This document shows positions 53,755 through 61,552 of a stretch of 63,150 bases of DNA, in pieces. Source of the stretch: a virus; the IMG/VR virus record IMGVR_UViG_3300027872_000005, positions 1 to 63,150 of that record; one strand, given 5' to 3'. The notes below the pieces were generated by a model, which saw only the letters and a program-made list of their open reading frames with translations, made no database searches and was not told the DNA's origin. Made by a program: the position numbers and the translations under genes. Position 1 is the first letter of the stretch. Every line of letters begins with the position of its first letter.

Positions 53755-54909
53755 ATGCGCATATTTCTGGCGAAAATCAGGAAACTCTGGCGTCGGTGGT
53801 TTCCAAAGCGGAAAACCCGTAGGCCGAATTTACCGCGCCAGACGTTTGAGGGTGGTGGCCATTATTATCTGGGCGACCTTCTTGAAACGCTTGATGACTA
53901 CGGCGACGTTGTTCGCTCGCTGAAAAACCATCACCCGGACGCCTACGATTATTACACTCAAGTTGGATGCTCTGTTTTCTCGGAAACCATGGTAGTCGAT
54001 AGGCAGCTACACCCGCGTTGGCGCGATGGATCAAAGCGCCCCGCCATTATGATGTGCCACTGGAAACAGGCTGAGAAATCGCGCTGGTGGGGGGATAAAG
54101 ATGTTGATCAGGACGACACAATTTGGCCAGCGTTTTCGCTGCTTCACAAGATGAGAATGGTGTCGGGGGTACAATTCACGAACGGCGATATGTATGAGTG
54201 CATCCTGTTCTACCGAGAAAAGAAAAGCGACAAAATTATTTGCGGGATGCCGTTCTATATGGCAATCGATGCTGTGGGTGATCTGTCTATTATGCGGGTC
54301 TTGAAACAAGTGCCGTCACTGTTGCCTTCTAAAAAGACGCGATATTTGAAGGGCCAAGTGCAAGGTCTGCGGAAACAAAGTCACTCACTGAATGGCCACA
54401 CAATCCAGCGCTGGGGAATGCCGTGGTATTTGCAGGAAATGTCAAAAGATCACAAACTGAGCCCCAAAAAAATAGCTGAAATCTTGTTCATCACGACTGC
54501 CGCATTCAGTGAAACGTCAGCAAATGGTCTCCTGATCCGGGCCAAAAAGAATGAAATTTGTAGCGCTTTCGCAATCGATCTGCTGAGAACGCCATATTTT
54601 TTCAAGGACCGGATCAAGGTCAAGACGCCAAGTGGCAACACCAAACCGATTTTTCATATTGTCCGGACACATCCACGCAAGGGGTCAAAATTAGTTAAAA
54701 CACATTTTCGCGGGCTACGGCGGTTCAAGTGGCATGATCACGATGTAACGATTTCGATGCCAGGATACCATCACGCGCCCGTTCTGAGCCATTTTGATGC
54801 GACCGCCTATAGGTTTAACGATCCATTGGCCGACCCTGACACAATGGATGATTTGAAAAAAGTCGGTGCAGAGTTCGACAAACACATGGAAAAAGGATGG
54901 AGATCATGA
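53755..54909 (+). CDS. Hypothetical early protein (384 aa)
   Basis: N-terminus is strongly basic (LRKLWRRWFPKRKTRRPN-like), which suggests nucleic-acid binding or a membrane contact. The remaining 340 residues are a folded domain with many aromatic residues and no motif I recognise. It has an AAGGAG site and overlaps the next gene by four bases. Confidence 0.65.
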   Translation: MRIFLAKIRKLWRRWFPKRKTRRPNLPRQTFEGGGHYYLGDLLETLDDYGDVVRSLKNHHPDAYDYYTQVGCSVFSETMVVDRQLHPRWRDGSKRPAIMMCHWKQAEKSRWWGDKDVDQDDTIWPAFSLLHKMRMVSGVQFTNGDMYECILFYREKKSDKIICGMPFYMAIDAVGDLSIMRVLKQVPSLLPSKKTRYLKGQVQGLRKQSHSLNGHTIQRWGMPWYLQEMSKDHKLSPKKIAEILFITTAAFSETSANGLLIRAKKNEICSAFAIDLLRTPYFFKDRIKVKTPSGNTKPIFHIVRTHPRKGSKLVKTHFRGLRRFKWHDHDVTISMPGYHHAPVLSHFDATAYRFNDPLADPDTMDDLKKVGAEFDKHMEKGWRS

Positions 54910-55106
54910 AAATCATCATTGAGCACGACGGCGTGAAGCGTGAAATCAAGGGTCTGTTTCGAGTGTGTCTCGGGGAGAATGATCTGAAAACCATGATTCA
55001 ATGTCTGTCGCAAAAGCATGAGGAAAAAAAGAGCTATGGTTGGATCGACATTTGCGAAAGACCAATCCCAGGATTAGACCTGCGACCGCTTAGCTGGAAA
55101 AAATGA
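54906..55106 (+). CDS. Hypothetical protein (66 aa)
   Basis: Small alpha/beta protein (KIIIEHDGVKREIKG, then a helix) linked by four-base overlaps to both neighbours. Start at 54906 set by the ATGA overlap. Function unknown. Confidence 0.6.
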   Translation: MKIIIEHDGVKREIKGLFRVCLGENDLKTMIQCLSQKHEEKKSYGWIDICERPIPGLDLRPLSWKK

Positions 55107-55510
55107 TCTGCCGCTGGTTCGGCCACTGGTGGCGCAAGGGTAAGCTGATCGCTGACCCAGGCGCTACCCATGTTGGCGAAATGTGGACGTGTCGCATCTG
55201 CGGAAAATTTGAAGAACACCTGTTGCCCGGTATCCGCTATGCTGGCTCAAGCGAATATGTGAACGCCCCGGCCGAGCGCCATCGCCTTCACATGGGCCAA
55301 GCTCAATATGAGTTCACACCACCAGAGCGATCAACGCAGGCCGAGCGCGTTGCAGGCAAATGTCTCAACTGCGGTTGGTCCGGCCAGGTGCTGTTGTCGT
55401 CGTTTCCGCGTTTTTTCGATTATGATAATTGTCGCACCCGCAGTATTTGGTCGGAGACGCCATGTCCATCGTGCAAGGGCCGTCTCACAATTACCGAAGC
55501 GCTTAAATGA
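55103..55510 (+). CDS. Zinc-ribbon protein (135 aa)
   Basis: Three CxxC knuckles (CRIC, CLNC, CPSC) plus other Cys/His indicate at least one zinc ribbon. It lies between unknown early genes and the MT-A70 gene, overlapping it by four bases. Possible nucleic-acid binding. Confidence 0.65.
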   Translation: MICRWFGHWWRKGKLIADPGATHVGEMWTCRICGKFEEHLLPGIRYAGSSEYVNAPAERHRLHMGQAQYEFTPPERSTQAERVAGKCLNCGWSGQVLLSSFPRFFDYDNCRTRSIWSETPCPSCKGRLTITEALK

Positions 55511-56103
55511 TCCCGTTACCAACAGGACAGTTCGATGTCATTCTCGCCGATCCACCTTGGAAATTCGCCAGCAACAGCCGTGCCAAGCCCGGCCGAAACG
55601 CACGGCGACACTATCCGGTCATGCGGCTGGACGATATCGCCGCGCTCCCCGTCAGGTCTCTGCGGGCCACAGATTGCGCACTGTTCCTGTGGATCACTGG
55701 TCCCATGCTCGTTATTGGGGCGCATATACCTGTGATGCAAGCCTGGGGGTTCAGGCCATCGGCAATCGCCTTCACCTGGGTCAAGCTCAATCCAAAGGCT
55801 CCCGGATTGTTCACCGTTGCCCGCGACTATCACATGGGCGGTGGTTTCACTACCAGAGCAAACGCAGAATACTGTTTACTGGGCGTCAGGGGCCGCTCAC
55901 TGCGCGTTAGCAAGTCGGTGCGAGAGTTGATCGTCGCGCCCCGCCGGCAGCACAGCAGGAAGCCAGACGAGTTCTACGAGCGCGTTCAACAGTACGTTGG
56001 CCGTGGGTATGTTCCCGAACGACGCATAGTCGAACTGTTCGCGCGGCAACAACGCTTAGGTATCGTGCCGTGGGGAGACGAGATGGAGAAATTTGATGGT
56101 TGA
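55507..56103 (+). CDS. MT-A70 family adenine N6-methyltransferase
   Basis: 198 residues with the DPPW catalytic motif at residues 15-18 (FDVILADPPWKF) and the family's typical later elements: LFLWITGPML, GFRPSAIAFTWVK and RRQHSRKPDEFYERV. MT-A70 proteins of phages and bacteria methylate adenine in DNA, probably to protect the genome from restriction or alter host regulation. It overlaps the flanking genes. Confidence 0.88.
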   Translation: MIPLPTGQFDVILADPPWKFASNSRAKPGRNARRHYPVMRLDDIAALPVRSLRATDCALFLWITGPMLVIGAHIPVMQAWGFRPSAIAFTWVKLNPKAPGLFTVARDYHMGGGFTTRANAEYCLLGVRGRSLRVSKSVRELIVAPRRQHSRKPDEFYERVQQYVGRGYVPERRIVELFARQQRLGIVPWGDEMEKFDG

Positions 56104-56332
56104 GCATGATAAAACCAGAGCGCTGGCAAAAGTGGAAAAAGAACTCAAAGAACTGCGGAACGCCGTAAAGTTTTTATTGCGCGAGACATTCAAAGATAAA
56201 CACCACTTCGCTTATGATGGGATGCCTGCCGAAGAACAGACAAAACGCTGGGAGGAAGACCGGGAGCGCGAGGATATACGTGTCGCGGAGTTAAGCCAGC
56301 GCGTATTTGATGGGGAGGCTTTCTTTCCATGA
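56096..56332 (+). CDS. Hypothetical coiled-coil protein (78 aa)
   Basis: Helical, charged protein (ALAKVEKELKELRNAVKFLL); may dimerise. The start at 56096 lies inside the MT-A70 stop region with an eight-base overlap. Unknown function. Confidence 0.6.
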   Translation: MVEHDKTRALAKVEKELKELRNAVKFLLRETFKDKHHFAYDGMPAEEQTKRWEEDREREDIRVAELSQRVFDGEAFFP

Positions 56333-56427
56333 CGATGGTTGAAATGCACACCCACTGGGTGGATCTCATACAATCCGGAGTAATCGCCATGTTGGCCGTT
56401 CAGCGACTGAGAGTGAGTGGAAAATGA
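56329..56427 (+). CDS. Small hypothetical protein (32 aa)
   Basis: A 32-codon gene with ATGA overlaps at both ends (56329-56332 and 56424-56427), which supports translation despite its size. The sequence includes a short hydrophobic patch (VIAMLAV). Function unknown. Confidence 0.5.
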   Translation: MTMVEMHTHWVDLIQSGVIAMLAVQRLRVSGK

Positions 56428-56750
56428 GTTGGCGCGGCCATATTTCAATCGTCGATTATCAGCACTCCTACAAATGCGAAATCTGGAATGAGAGTGGAGG
56501 TTTCAGCAGGGTCATCACTGGCATGGAAATGACGACGTTCGAACCCATGCGGGGTGAGGTTCCACCGAAAGCGCTACATATCTCCATCGAGGATCGCGGC
56601 ATATTGCAGGCAATAGTCGATGCCTGCTTTGTCATAGGCATCACACCGGCGGCCGTCACCGTCGATCCTGCCGAAATAGGTGCCACCACACGTCACCTCG
56701 AAGACATGCGCTCTATCGCCTTCCATAAGATTGGAGCCACCAAACCATGA
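56424..56750 (+). CDS. Hypothetical protein (108 aa)
   Basis: Alpha/beta protein with no recognised motif, joined by four-base overlaps to both neighbours in the early operon. Confidence 0.6.
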   Translation: MSWRGHISIVDYQHSYKCEIWNESGGFSRVITGMEMTTFEPMRGEVPPKALHISIEDRGILQAIVDACFVIGITPAAVTVDPAEIGATTRHLEDMRSIAFHKIGATKP

Positions 56751-56938
56751 CCTTGCCGGAATATGAGCGCGGCTATGCTGATGCGATGCGCAATGCCGTC
56801 ACTTGGCTGGCTACACGTGCGGACAGCATGAATGATAACCATGCCAAGCTGGTGTTGCATTCGGCCGCAACTAATCTGGGATGGCACGAACAGCGGATGA
56901 AAGTGCAACGCCGAGCCTCAAAAATGAGTGGAAAATGA
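56747..56938 (+). CDS. Hypothetical protein (63 aa)
   Basis: Helical, basic C-terminus (NLGWHEQRMKVQRRASKMSGK). It is the last clear gene before a regulatory stretch rich in GGCAACGTA motifs. A further frame of 53 codons opens at 56935 with an ATGA overlap but runs through those repeats and is doubtful. Confidence 0.6.
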   Translation: MTLPEYERGYADAMRNAVTWLATRADSMNDNHAKLVLHSAATNLGWHEQRMKVQRRASKMSGK

Positions 56939-56969
56939 GTAGATGCCACCTGATTTGGACGTGTAAATG

Positions 56970-57126
56970 GGCAACGTATTTTCTCAACTCGCGGCATTCC
57001 CGGCAACGTAATGGTGGGAGCAAAGGGTTGCCGGTTAGCCAGACTACCAGTGAAACTCTCAAACCCCCAGCAAGGTATTTTATTTTAACCAGCTAATTAA
57101 CCGGCAACGTATTTTATTTTAACCAG
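56970..57126. promoter_or_regulatory. Repeated operator-like sites and 23-base direct repeat
   Basis: Three GGCAACGTA motifs lie at 56970-56978, 57002-57010 and 57103-57111. A 23-base unit (GCAA(G/C)GTATTTTATTTTAAC plus CAG) occurs at 57070-57092 and 57104-57126, 34 bases apart, with one mismatch. The tract is AT-rich and precedes the gene at 57137, so it probably holds a promoter or a protein-binding array. Confidence 0.55.
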
Positions 57127-57136
57127 GAGCAAGATT

Positions 57137-57400
57137 ATGACTGAACCGAAGGTAATTCTAGCGACGGTCAGGGAGGTCAGGAGTCTGACAATCCTTTCCG
57201 ATGAAAGGTGTTGGGACATCGAGTGCCGGTTCGATAACGGCGAGAAGTTCGCCGCGGTGCAGGTCGATTATAGGTTTGAGACGCTGGCGCATTTCATCGC
57301 GGACAGGCTGAACGATAAAGCGAGGATTGACGCGGCATTAGCGGAGATCAGGAGCGGCAAGGCTGATCCGTGCTTAGATGAAGAGGGAAACCCATATTGA
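57137..57400 (+). CDS. Hypothetical protein (87 aa)
   Basis: Alpha/beta protein (TILSDERCWDIECRFDNGEKFAAV-type strands, then a helix with HFIADRLNDKARIDAALAEI). The ribosome-binding site AGGAG lies within the second direct repeat. Function unknown; it sits alone between two regulatory stretches. Confidence 0.65.
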   Translation: MTEPKVILATVREVRSLTILSDERCWDIECRFDNGEKFAAVQVDYRFETLAHFIADRLNDKARIDAALAEIRSGKADPCLDEEGNPY

Positions 57401-57786
57401 GCGGGTTTTGCCCGAAATACAGTTATCCCCCCCCCTTAACCGTATTTTCGACCCACAGAGAGCGCCGTCAGCGTCGATTAAACGTTGCCGAGGTACAATC
57501 ACCCATGCCAAATTGCCGGCCGCTGGTGACGCTTAAACGTTGCCGGGTGTGTCGGGGTTGGCGGAAAGGCTGGCCTTTGTCGTGTTTCATATACGACACC
57601 AATGTAATAGAAAACCTTGGGCTTCGATGTGGACAGGCTGTTGATCGAGGTGCCCAGGTTGGCGCTGCGGTTGCCATCGCGGCTCGACTCTGCGCCAAAT
57701 GGAAACGCCCCCGGCGAGGCCAAAGCCGAGGGCGGTGATGCTGAGTGCATCAAGGCAACTGGACCGCCAGGAAGGGCCGAGTCGCA
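57401..57786. other. Gene-free stretch before the replication initiator
   Basis: 386 bases without a convincing gene. It holds two inverse operator motifs AACGTTGCC (57481-57489 and 57536-57544), a TACAAT -10-like element (57494-57499), a run of nine C near 57430 and a GC-rich hairpin (57706-57715 with 57725-57734, one mismatch). These features suggest a regulated promoter and leader for the replication genes. Confidence 0.5.
57706..57734 (+). promoter_or_regulatory. GC-rich hairpin in replication leader
   Basis: CGCCCCCGGC (57706-57715) pairs with GCCGAGGGCG (57725-57734) with one mismatch and a nine-base loop. No T-run follows. It lies 52 bases before the initiator ATG and could be an attenuator or mRNA structure. 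Confidence 0.4.
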
Positions 57787-58581
57787 ATGCCAGAGAAACC
57801 ACAAACCGGACCGAAGCGCAAGGCAGGCGGCTACATCCGCGTTCAGCGCGGCATGTTCGACCATCCGATTGTCGGTGCGCTCAAACCTTACAGCCGCTTC
57901 GAAGCCTGGCAGTGGATGCTGGCCGCCGCAGCGTTCAGATCGACGGATGGCATCGAACGCGGCAGTTTGGCCTATTCGACCCGGTTCATGGCCAGCGCTT
58001 GGGGATGGTCTCGGCCTGCCGTGAGGCGCTTTCTGGACCGTTTAGAAGGTGCTCAAATGGTAGGCCCAAGAACAGGCCCAAGGATTAGGTCAGACCCGGC
58101 CCAACTAACTATCTGCAATTACGAACAATACCAGTCTGACAGGCCCAAGGATAAGAGCCAGACAGGCCCATTAACAGGCCCAAATAAGAATACACTGAAC
58201 GCAAAGAAGAAGAAGCTCACTACGTTCGCTGATCAATTTGACGCCTTTTGGACACTCTGGCCGAACAAGTCCGGAAAGAAAGCAGCAGTGAAAGCATGGG
58301 CCAGACTCGACACGGCCGGCAACGTTTTGTATGAAGACCTCGTTGCCGGCATCGAGCGGTACATCCGCGACAAGCCGGCGGACAGAGAATGGATGCACCC
58401 AGCAACGTTTCTCAACGGGGAACGATGGAAGGATGAGGCGCCGGCACCAGTGCAGCGCGACAGCGGTCGCAAGAGCATGGCGACGATAATGCAGGAGATC
58501 ACGGACGATGAAGGCGACGAAGAAGGAATTGGGCGAGCGCATCGCGGTCCTGTGCTCGACGCTCCCAAGTCAATCAACTGA
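57787..58581 (+). CDS. O-like replication initiator protein
   Basis: 264 residues from the ATG at 57787 (GGAAGG site); an in-frame GTG at 57745 is possible. Residues about 15-100 look like a winged-helix DNA-binding domain (SRFEAWQWMLAAAAF, WSRPAVRRFLDRLEGA). The C-terminal region FDAFWTLWPNKSGKKAAVKAW and the later TFLNGERWKDE are typical of lambda-O/DnaD-type phage replication proteins that load the host helicase. The middle (about residues 92-140) encodes repeated GP motifs whose DNA is iteron-like. No helicase or primase follows, so host enzymes are probably recruited. Confidence 0.72.
   Translation: MPEKPQTGPKRKAGGYIRVQRGMFDHPIVGALKPYSRFEAWQWMLAAAAFRSTDGIERGSLAYSTRFMASAWGWSRPAVRRFLDRLEGAQMVGPRTGPRIRSDPAQLTICNYEQYQSDRPKDKSQTGPLTGPNKNTLNAKKKKLTTFADQFDAFWTLWPNKSGKKAAVKAWARLDTAGNVLYEDLVAGIERYIRDKPADREWMHPATFLNGERWKDEAPAPVQRDSGRKSMATIMQEITDDEGDEEGIGRAHRGPVLDAPKSIN
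58062..58182. repeat. Iteron-like repeats inside the initiator gene, candidate origin
   Basis: The heptamer AGGCCCA occurs at 58062-58068, 58074-58080, 58141-58147, 58164-58170 and 58176-58182, with a variant CGGCCCA at 58097-58103. The outer pairs are each spaced 12 bases and lie 102 bases apart. The stretch after the last copy is A-rich. Iterons within the O gene mark the lambda origin, so this is a candidate ori; protein-level TGP repeats could also explain it. Confidence 0.45.
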
Positions 58582-58999
58582 CGCCCTGGGGATGGAAATG
58601 CGCGGCAGAGCGTATCTGATGGCGCTACAGAGCTGCGAGGGCGCGACGCTAAAGGATCTAGATTGGGTCCTCAGCGACATTATCAACGGCGATCCGGAAC
58701 CGATGAAGTTTGCTCCAACGTCTGGCAAGCTGGCTCGCATGGTCCGCGACCAGGCGGCAAAGAGACGATGGGAAGGCGAGGGAGCGCCGCCAGAGCCGAC
58801 GAAGGCAATCGAGCAGGGATTGTCACCCGAAGAACAGAAACAGCGTCAGGAAGGCTTAGAGAAGCTGTCCGGCCTGATGGCGCCGGTGAAGCGCAAGCGG
58901 TTCGATTATCAGGTGTGGGTAGCCGAGCGGGTGAAGGCCGGCACGATCACGCTGCACCCTGGCGCGGAAGGCCGGAACGCGACACCGGATCAGACATAG
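58508..58999 (+). CDS. Putative replication accessory protein (163 aa)
   Basis: Helical, charged protein overlapping the initiator gene by 74 bases; a GGAG site supports the start at 58508. The segment MKFAPTSGKLARMVRDQAA recalls phrases in helicase-loader-type (lambda P-like) phage proteins, but the resemblance is weak. Role inferred from its place after the initiator. Confidence 0.5.
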   Translation: MKATKKELGERIAVLCSTLPSQSTDALGMEMRGRAYLMALQSCEGATLKDLDWVLSDIINGDPEPMKFAPTSGKLARMVRDQAAKRRWEGEGAPPEPTKAIEQGLSPEEQKQRQEGLEKLSGLMAPVKRKRFDYQVWVAERVKAGTITLHPGAEGRNATPDQT

Positions 59000-59251
59000 G
59001 AGACGACGATGAACGATCCTGACAAGCCGAGAAGGCAGGCAAAGACGGGCGAGGCGCTGGACGAGATTGCCGGCGAAGGCGCTGCGCGGCGACCAATCCA
59101 TCAGGCCACCAAAATAGAGTGGGTCTATCCGGAGCCGCCGAATATCAACAATTGGCGCGGGTGCTGGCGGCGTTGGATCGAAAAAGGGAGCAAGCGATGA
59201 GCAAACCACCATCCATGTTGACCAGTATCAGACATAGGAGACGATGATGAA
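58989..59251. repeat. Duplicated 25-base translation-start region
   Basis: The 25-base unit ATCAGACATAGGAGACG.. ending ATGAA occurs at 58989-59013 and 59227-59251 with one mismatch. Each copy contains the AGGAG site and the start of a small gene, so a start region was copied. A 16-codon remnant frame (59197-59247) ends in the second copy. Confidence 0.75.
59009..59200 (+). CDS. Hypothetical protein (63 aa)
   Basis: Basic, polar protein with a Trp/Pro-rich centre (IEWVYPEPPNINNWRGCWRR). AGGAG ribosome-binding site from the duplicated start region. Function unknown. Confidence 0.55.
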   Translation: MNDPDKPRRQAKTGEALDEIAGEGAARRPIHQATKIEWVYPEPPNINNWRGCWRRWIEKGSKR

Positions 59252-59459
59252 GGCCAGATTTCCGATGTTGACCAGTGCCGAGATTGAACGGTTTGCGTCC
59301 TGGCTGGAGCAAGAGGCCGATACCGATATGGCTTTGGCGGCGCAGGTGCTCAAATTGCCATCCGGGCCAATAATGGACCCAATGGCGACGAAATTATACA
59401 CCGAGGCATCGGCCGAGAAGATCGTCGCTGAGAAGCTGCGCGGCTACCAGAAGGGTTAA
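59244..59459 (+). CDS. Hypothetical protein (71 aa)
   Basis: Helical protein (SAEIERFASWLEQEADTDMALAAQVLKL) behind the second copy of the duplicated start region; ATGATG offers two adjacent starts. Function unknown. Confidence 0.55.
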   Translation: MMKARFPMLTSAEIERFASWLEQEADTDMALAAQVLKLPSGPIMDPMATKLYTEASAEKIVAEKLRGYQKG

Positions 59460-59490
59460 GGATAAGCGACGATGAGAAGGGAACGGGACA

Positions 59491-59871
59491 ATGAACACAG
59501 AACTAACACCGATGCAAACGTTCGAGGAACAGGTCAAAGAGCGCCTGAAAACCGATATTGCCGATCTGTTGCCGGATGAGGCGCTGTCAGGGTTGATCGA
59601 GAAATCTATCAACGAAATGTTTTTCAAGCCACGGATAACCGGCAACAGTTTCAACGAGCGGCGCGAACCGAGCTGGTTTAACCAGGCGGTCGAAACCGCG
59701 GTCAAGGCACGGTTGTCGGGATTGCTGACAAAGCACCTGGCGGACCACCAGAAAGACATAGACGCCAAGATTGAGGCGTCGATCGTCAGATCCATGCCGG
59801 CGGCTGTCGAGACGCTGACGATGGCGCTGCACGAACTGGTCGAGCACATCAAACAGATGAGCTACCGATGA
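59491..59871 (+). CDS. Hypothetical helical protein (126 aa)
   Basis: Mostly helical, charged protein (EEQVKERLKTDIADLL, VETAVKARLSGLLTKH) with a tail ending EHIKQMSYR. Four-base overlap with the esterase gene suggests coupled translation. No family recognised. Confidence 0.6.
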   Translation: MNTELTPMQTFEEQVKERLKTDIADLLPDEALSGLIEKSINEMFFKPRITGNSFNERREPSWFNQAVETAVKARLSGLLTKHLADHQKDIDAKIEASIVRSMPAAVETLTMALHELVEHIKQMSYR

Positions 59872-60872
59872 GGTATCTCGCACTCGTTTCTCTGATGATG
59901 AGGACCTTGATTGTTGTATTTCTGTTTGCCGTGATGGCGCCGTCACTGTCCGTTGCCGGCCCGTTGGCGGATTTACTGAAACAATGGGCGGACAGGCAAC
60001 AGCAACAGGATGACACGCCGGAGCCGACGCCGGAGCCAGAGCCGGACAGCGAGACAATCACGATTACGCGGCAATTATTGATCGATGGGAAAAAGCGCAC
60101 CTACATCCTTTATGCGCCGGTGAATTATGGTTCGTATCGGCCTTTGGTGATTGCTTTTCATGGCGCTGGCGGGAGACCGATGATATTTGCCAGCCGGATG
60201 TTTCTGCGTGAAATGGCCGATGAACATGGCTACGTTCTGGCGCTGCCGAAGGGTGTTCGCAAAAGCTGGAACGCCGACAGCCTGGAGGAAAGCGCCAGCG
60301 GCTACGCTGAGCGCACGAACATCAACGACATCGGTTTTGTCCAGGCGATCATCTACGACGCTCGCGCACAGGCGTCCATGGGTCCGGATGTCTATCTCAT
60401 GGGCATGTCGAAGGGTGGCATGATGGCCTACCACGCCGCCTGCGAGATCGATGACATCGATAAGATTGCCGTGGTCGCCGGCACCCTGTCGTCGGAGGAT
60501 TGCACATCGCTTAAGGAAGTCGATCTGTTGCACATTCATGGAACAAAGGATGAAAACGTTCCCTTTGATGGCGGTCGAGGACAATACACTGGCGGTGACA
60601 CTATCTGGCCGCCGGTCAAGAGAGGGTTGGATTTATGGCGGAAAAAGAACGGGGTAGGACCACCAACCCTGAAACGTGCCGCGCAAGATACCCTTTGCAC
60701 TGTCGAGAAGTCGAACGATGGCAAAACCCGCATGGAAGTGTGTCTTGTCACGCCCGGCGGCCACGCCTGGCCCGGCATTGAACCGTCGCAAAGGCAGATC
60801 GACAACGATATTTATGTCTCGCCGCATTTCATCGCGACTGACTATATCGCGGAGTTTTTCAACGGAGGATGA
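59868..60872 (+). CDS. Secreted PHB-depolymerase/LpqC-like esterase
   Basis: 334 residues. An N-terminal signal peptide (about residues 1-31) is followed by a Gln-rich segment and a PEPTPEPEP linker. The catalytic domain is an alpha/beta hydrolase of the polyhydroxybutyrate depolymerase/LpqC family: VIAFHGAGG oxyanion strand, nucleophile Ser181 in MGMSKGG, Asp228 in HGTKDENVP and His299 in GGHAWPG. It overlaps the previous gene by four bases and sits in the rightward early region, not the lysis module. The substrate is unknown: a storage polymer, a lipid or acyl groups on host surface glycans are possible. Confidence 0.8.
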   Translation: MRYLALVSLMMRTLIVVFLFAVMAPSLSVAGPLADLLKQWADRQQQQDDTPEPTPEPEPDSETITITRQLLIDGKKRTYILYAPVNYGSYRPLVIAFHGAGGRPMIFASRMFLREMADEHGYVLALPKGVRKSWNADSLEESASGYAERTNINDIGFVQAIIYDARAQASMGPDVYLMGMSKGGMMAYHAACEIDDIDKIAVVAGTLSSEDCTSLKEVDLLHIHGTKDENVPFDGGRGQYTGGDTIWPPVKRGLDLWRKKNGVGPPTLKRAAQDTLCTVEKSNDGKTRMEVCLVTPGGHAWPGIEPSQRQIDNDIYVSPHFIATDYIAEFFNGG

Positions 60873-60874
60873 TG

Positions 60875-61066
60875 ATGGGAGAATTTGAACAAGCGCTGAA
60901 AACGGTCAAAGAAAGCATACGGCGGACGGGGCGTAATAAATACATGGCTGACCGAACGTGTTTCAAAGGGCTGTCGTACCAGATTAAATGCCTGATATCG
61001 GATTATTTGGCGATAGAGGCGCTGAGCCGGCACCACGATGGATTTAACAAGATGAAAGGACGATAA
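60875..61066 (+). CDS. Hypothetical protein (63 aa)
   Basis: Helical, basic protein (FEQALKTVKESIRRTGRNKY). Three ATGs in tandem; 60875 has the best spacing from GGAGG. One-base overlap with the next gene. Function unknown. Confidence 0.55.
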   Translation: MGEFEQALKTVKESIRRTGRNKYMADRTCFKGLSYQIKCLISDYLAIEALSRHHDGFNKMKGR

Positions 61067-61431
61067 TGCCGATCCGTCTTGAAAAGATGGGGAATCCCAT
61101 AAAGCTGGCGACGTACAAGGGCGTCAGTATCGAAAGCCGGTACGATCAGCCTGCTGAAATTCTGAAAATGAAACAAGTGATTGATCGGTTACCGCCGATG
61201 TTCACTTTCTACGTCAAAAGAATATTCTGCGATTCAAAGGCCGGCAATTGTTACACGATTAAATTGAACACCAACATCGACAGGTTGGCTGAAAGATTTT
61301 CCTGCATGGCTGATATTCTTTTCAAGGAACAAGGCGGCCACAACGGAATTTATGTGGAATATGAAGGTGGAAGTTTCATAAAAGACCCTAACTGGAATGA
61401 GGAGCCTGACGATGAACACGACCCGGCTTAA
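61066..61431 (+). CDS. Hypothetical protein (121 aa)
   Basis: Alpha/beta protein with two Cys and an acidic C-terminus (NEEPDDEHDPA). No family recognised. Overlaps both neighbours. Confidence 0.6.
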   Translation: MPIRLEKMGNPIKLATYKGVSIESRYDQPAEILKMKQVIDRLPPMFTFYVKRIFCDSKAGNCYTIKLNTNIDRLAERFSCMADILFKEQGGHNGIYVEYEGGSFIKDPNWNEEPDDEHDPA

Positions 61432-61552
61432 CATATTTTTGTTCTTGGCTGCACCGGGCTTTGCCTGGATCTGGTTGGCGGCTTTCCTATGCCGCATGTC
61501 CTTCGAGCACGGTCCGGCCGATGACGATACAATTGATGAGGTCAAAAGATGA
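61412..61552 (+). CDS. Small membrane protein (46 aa)
   Basis: 46 residues with one hydrophobic helix (NIFLFLAAPGFAWIWLAAFL) and an acidic tail. It has a GAGGAG site and overlaps the next gene (ATGA), supporting expression. Role unknown. Confidence 0.55.
   Translation: MNTTRLNIFLFLAAPGFAWIWLAAFLCRMSFEHGPADDDTIDEVKR

Noticed and set aside
56935-57096. 53-codon frame beginning with an ATGA overlap
   Set aside because: Most of it consists of repeat and operator sequence; low complexity and no support beyond the overlap.
57397-57738. Rightward frame of 113 codons in the replication leader
   Set aside because: It runs through operator motifs and a run of nine C, has no clear start site, and its composition (Arg/Pro-rich) is unlike neighbouring proteins.
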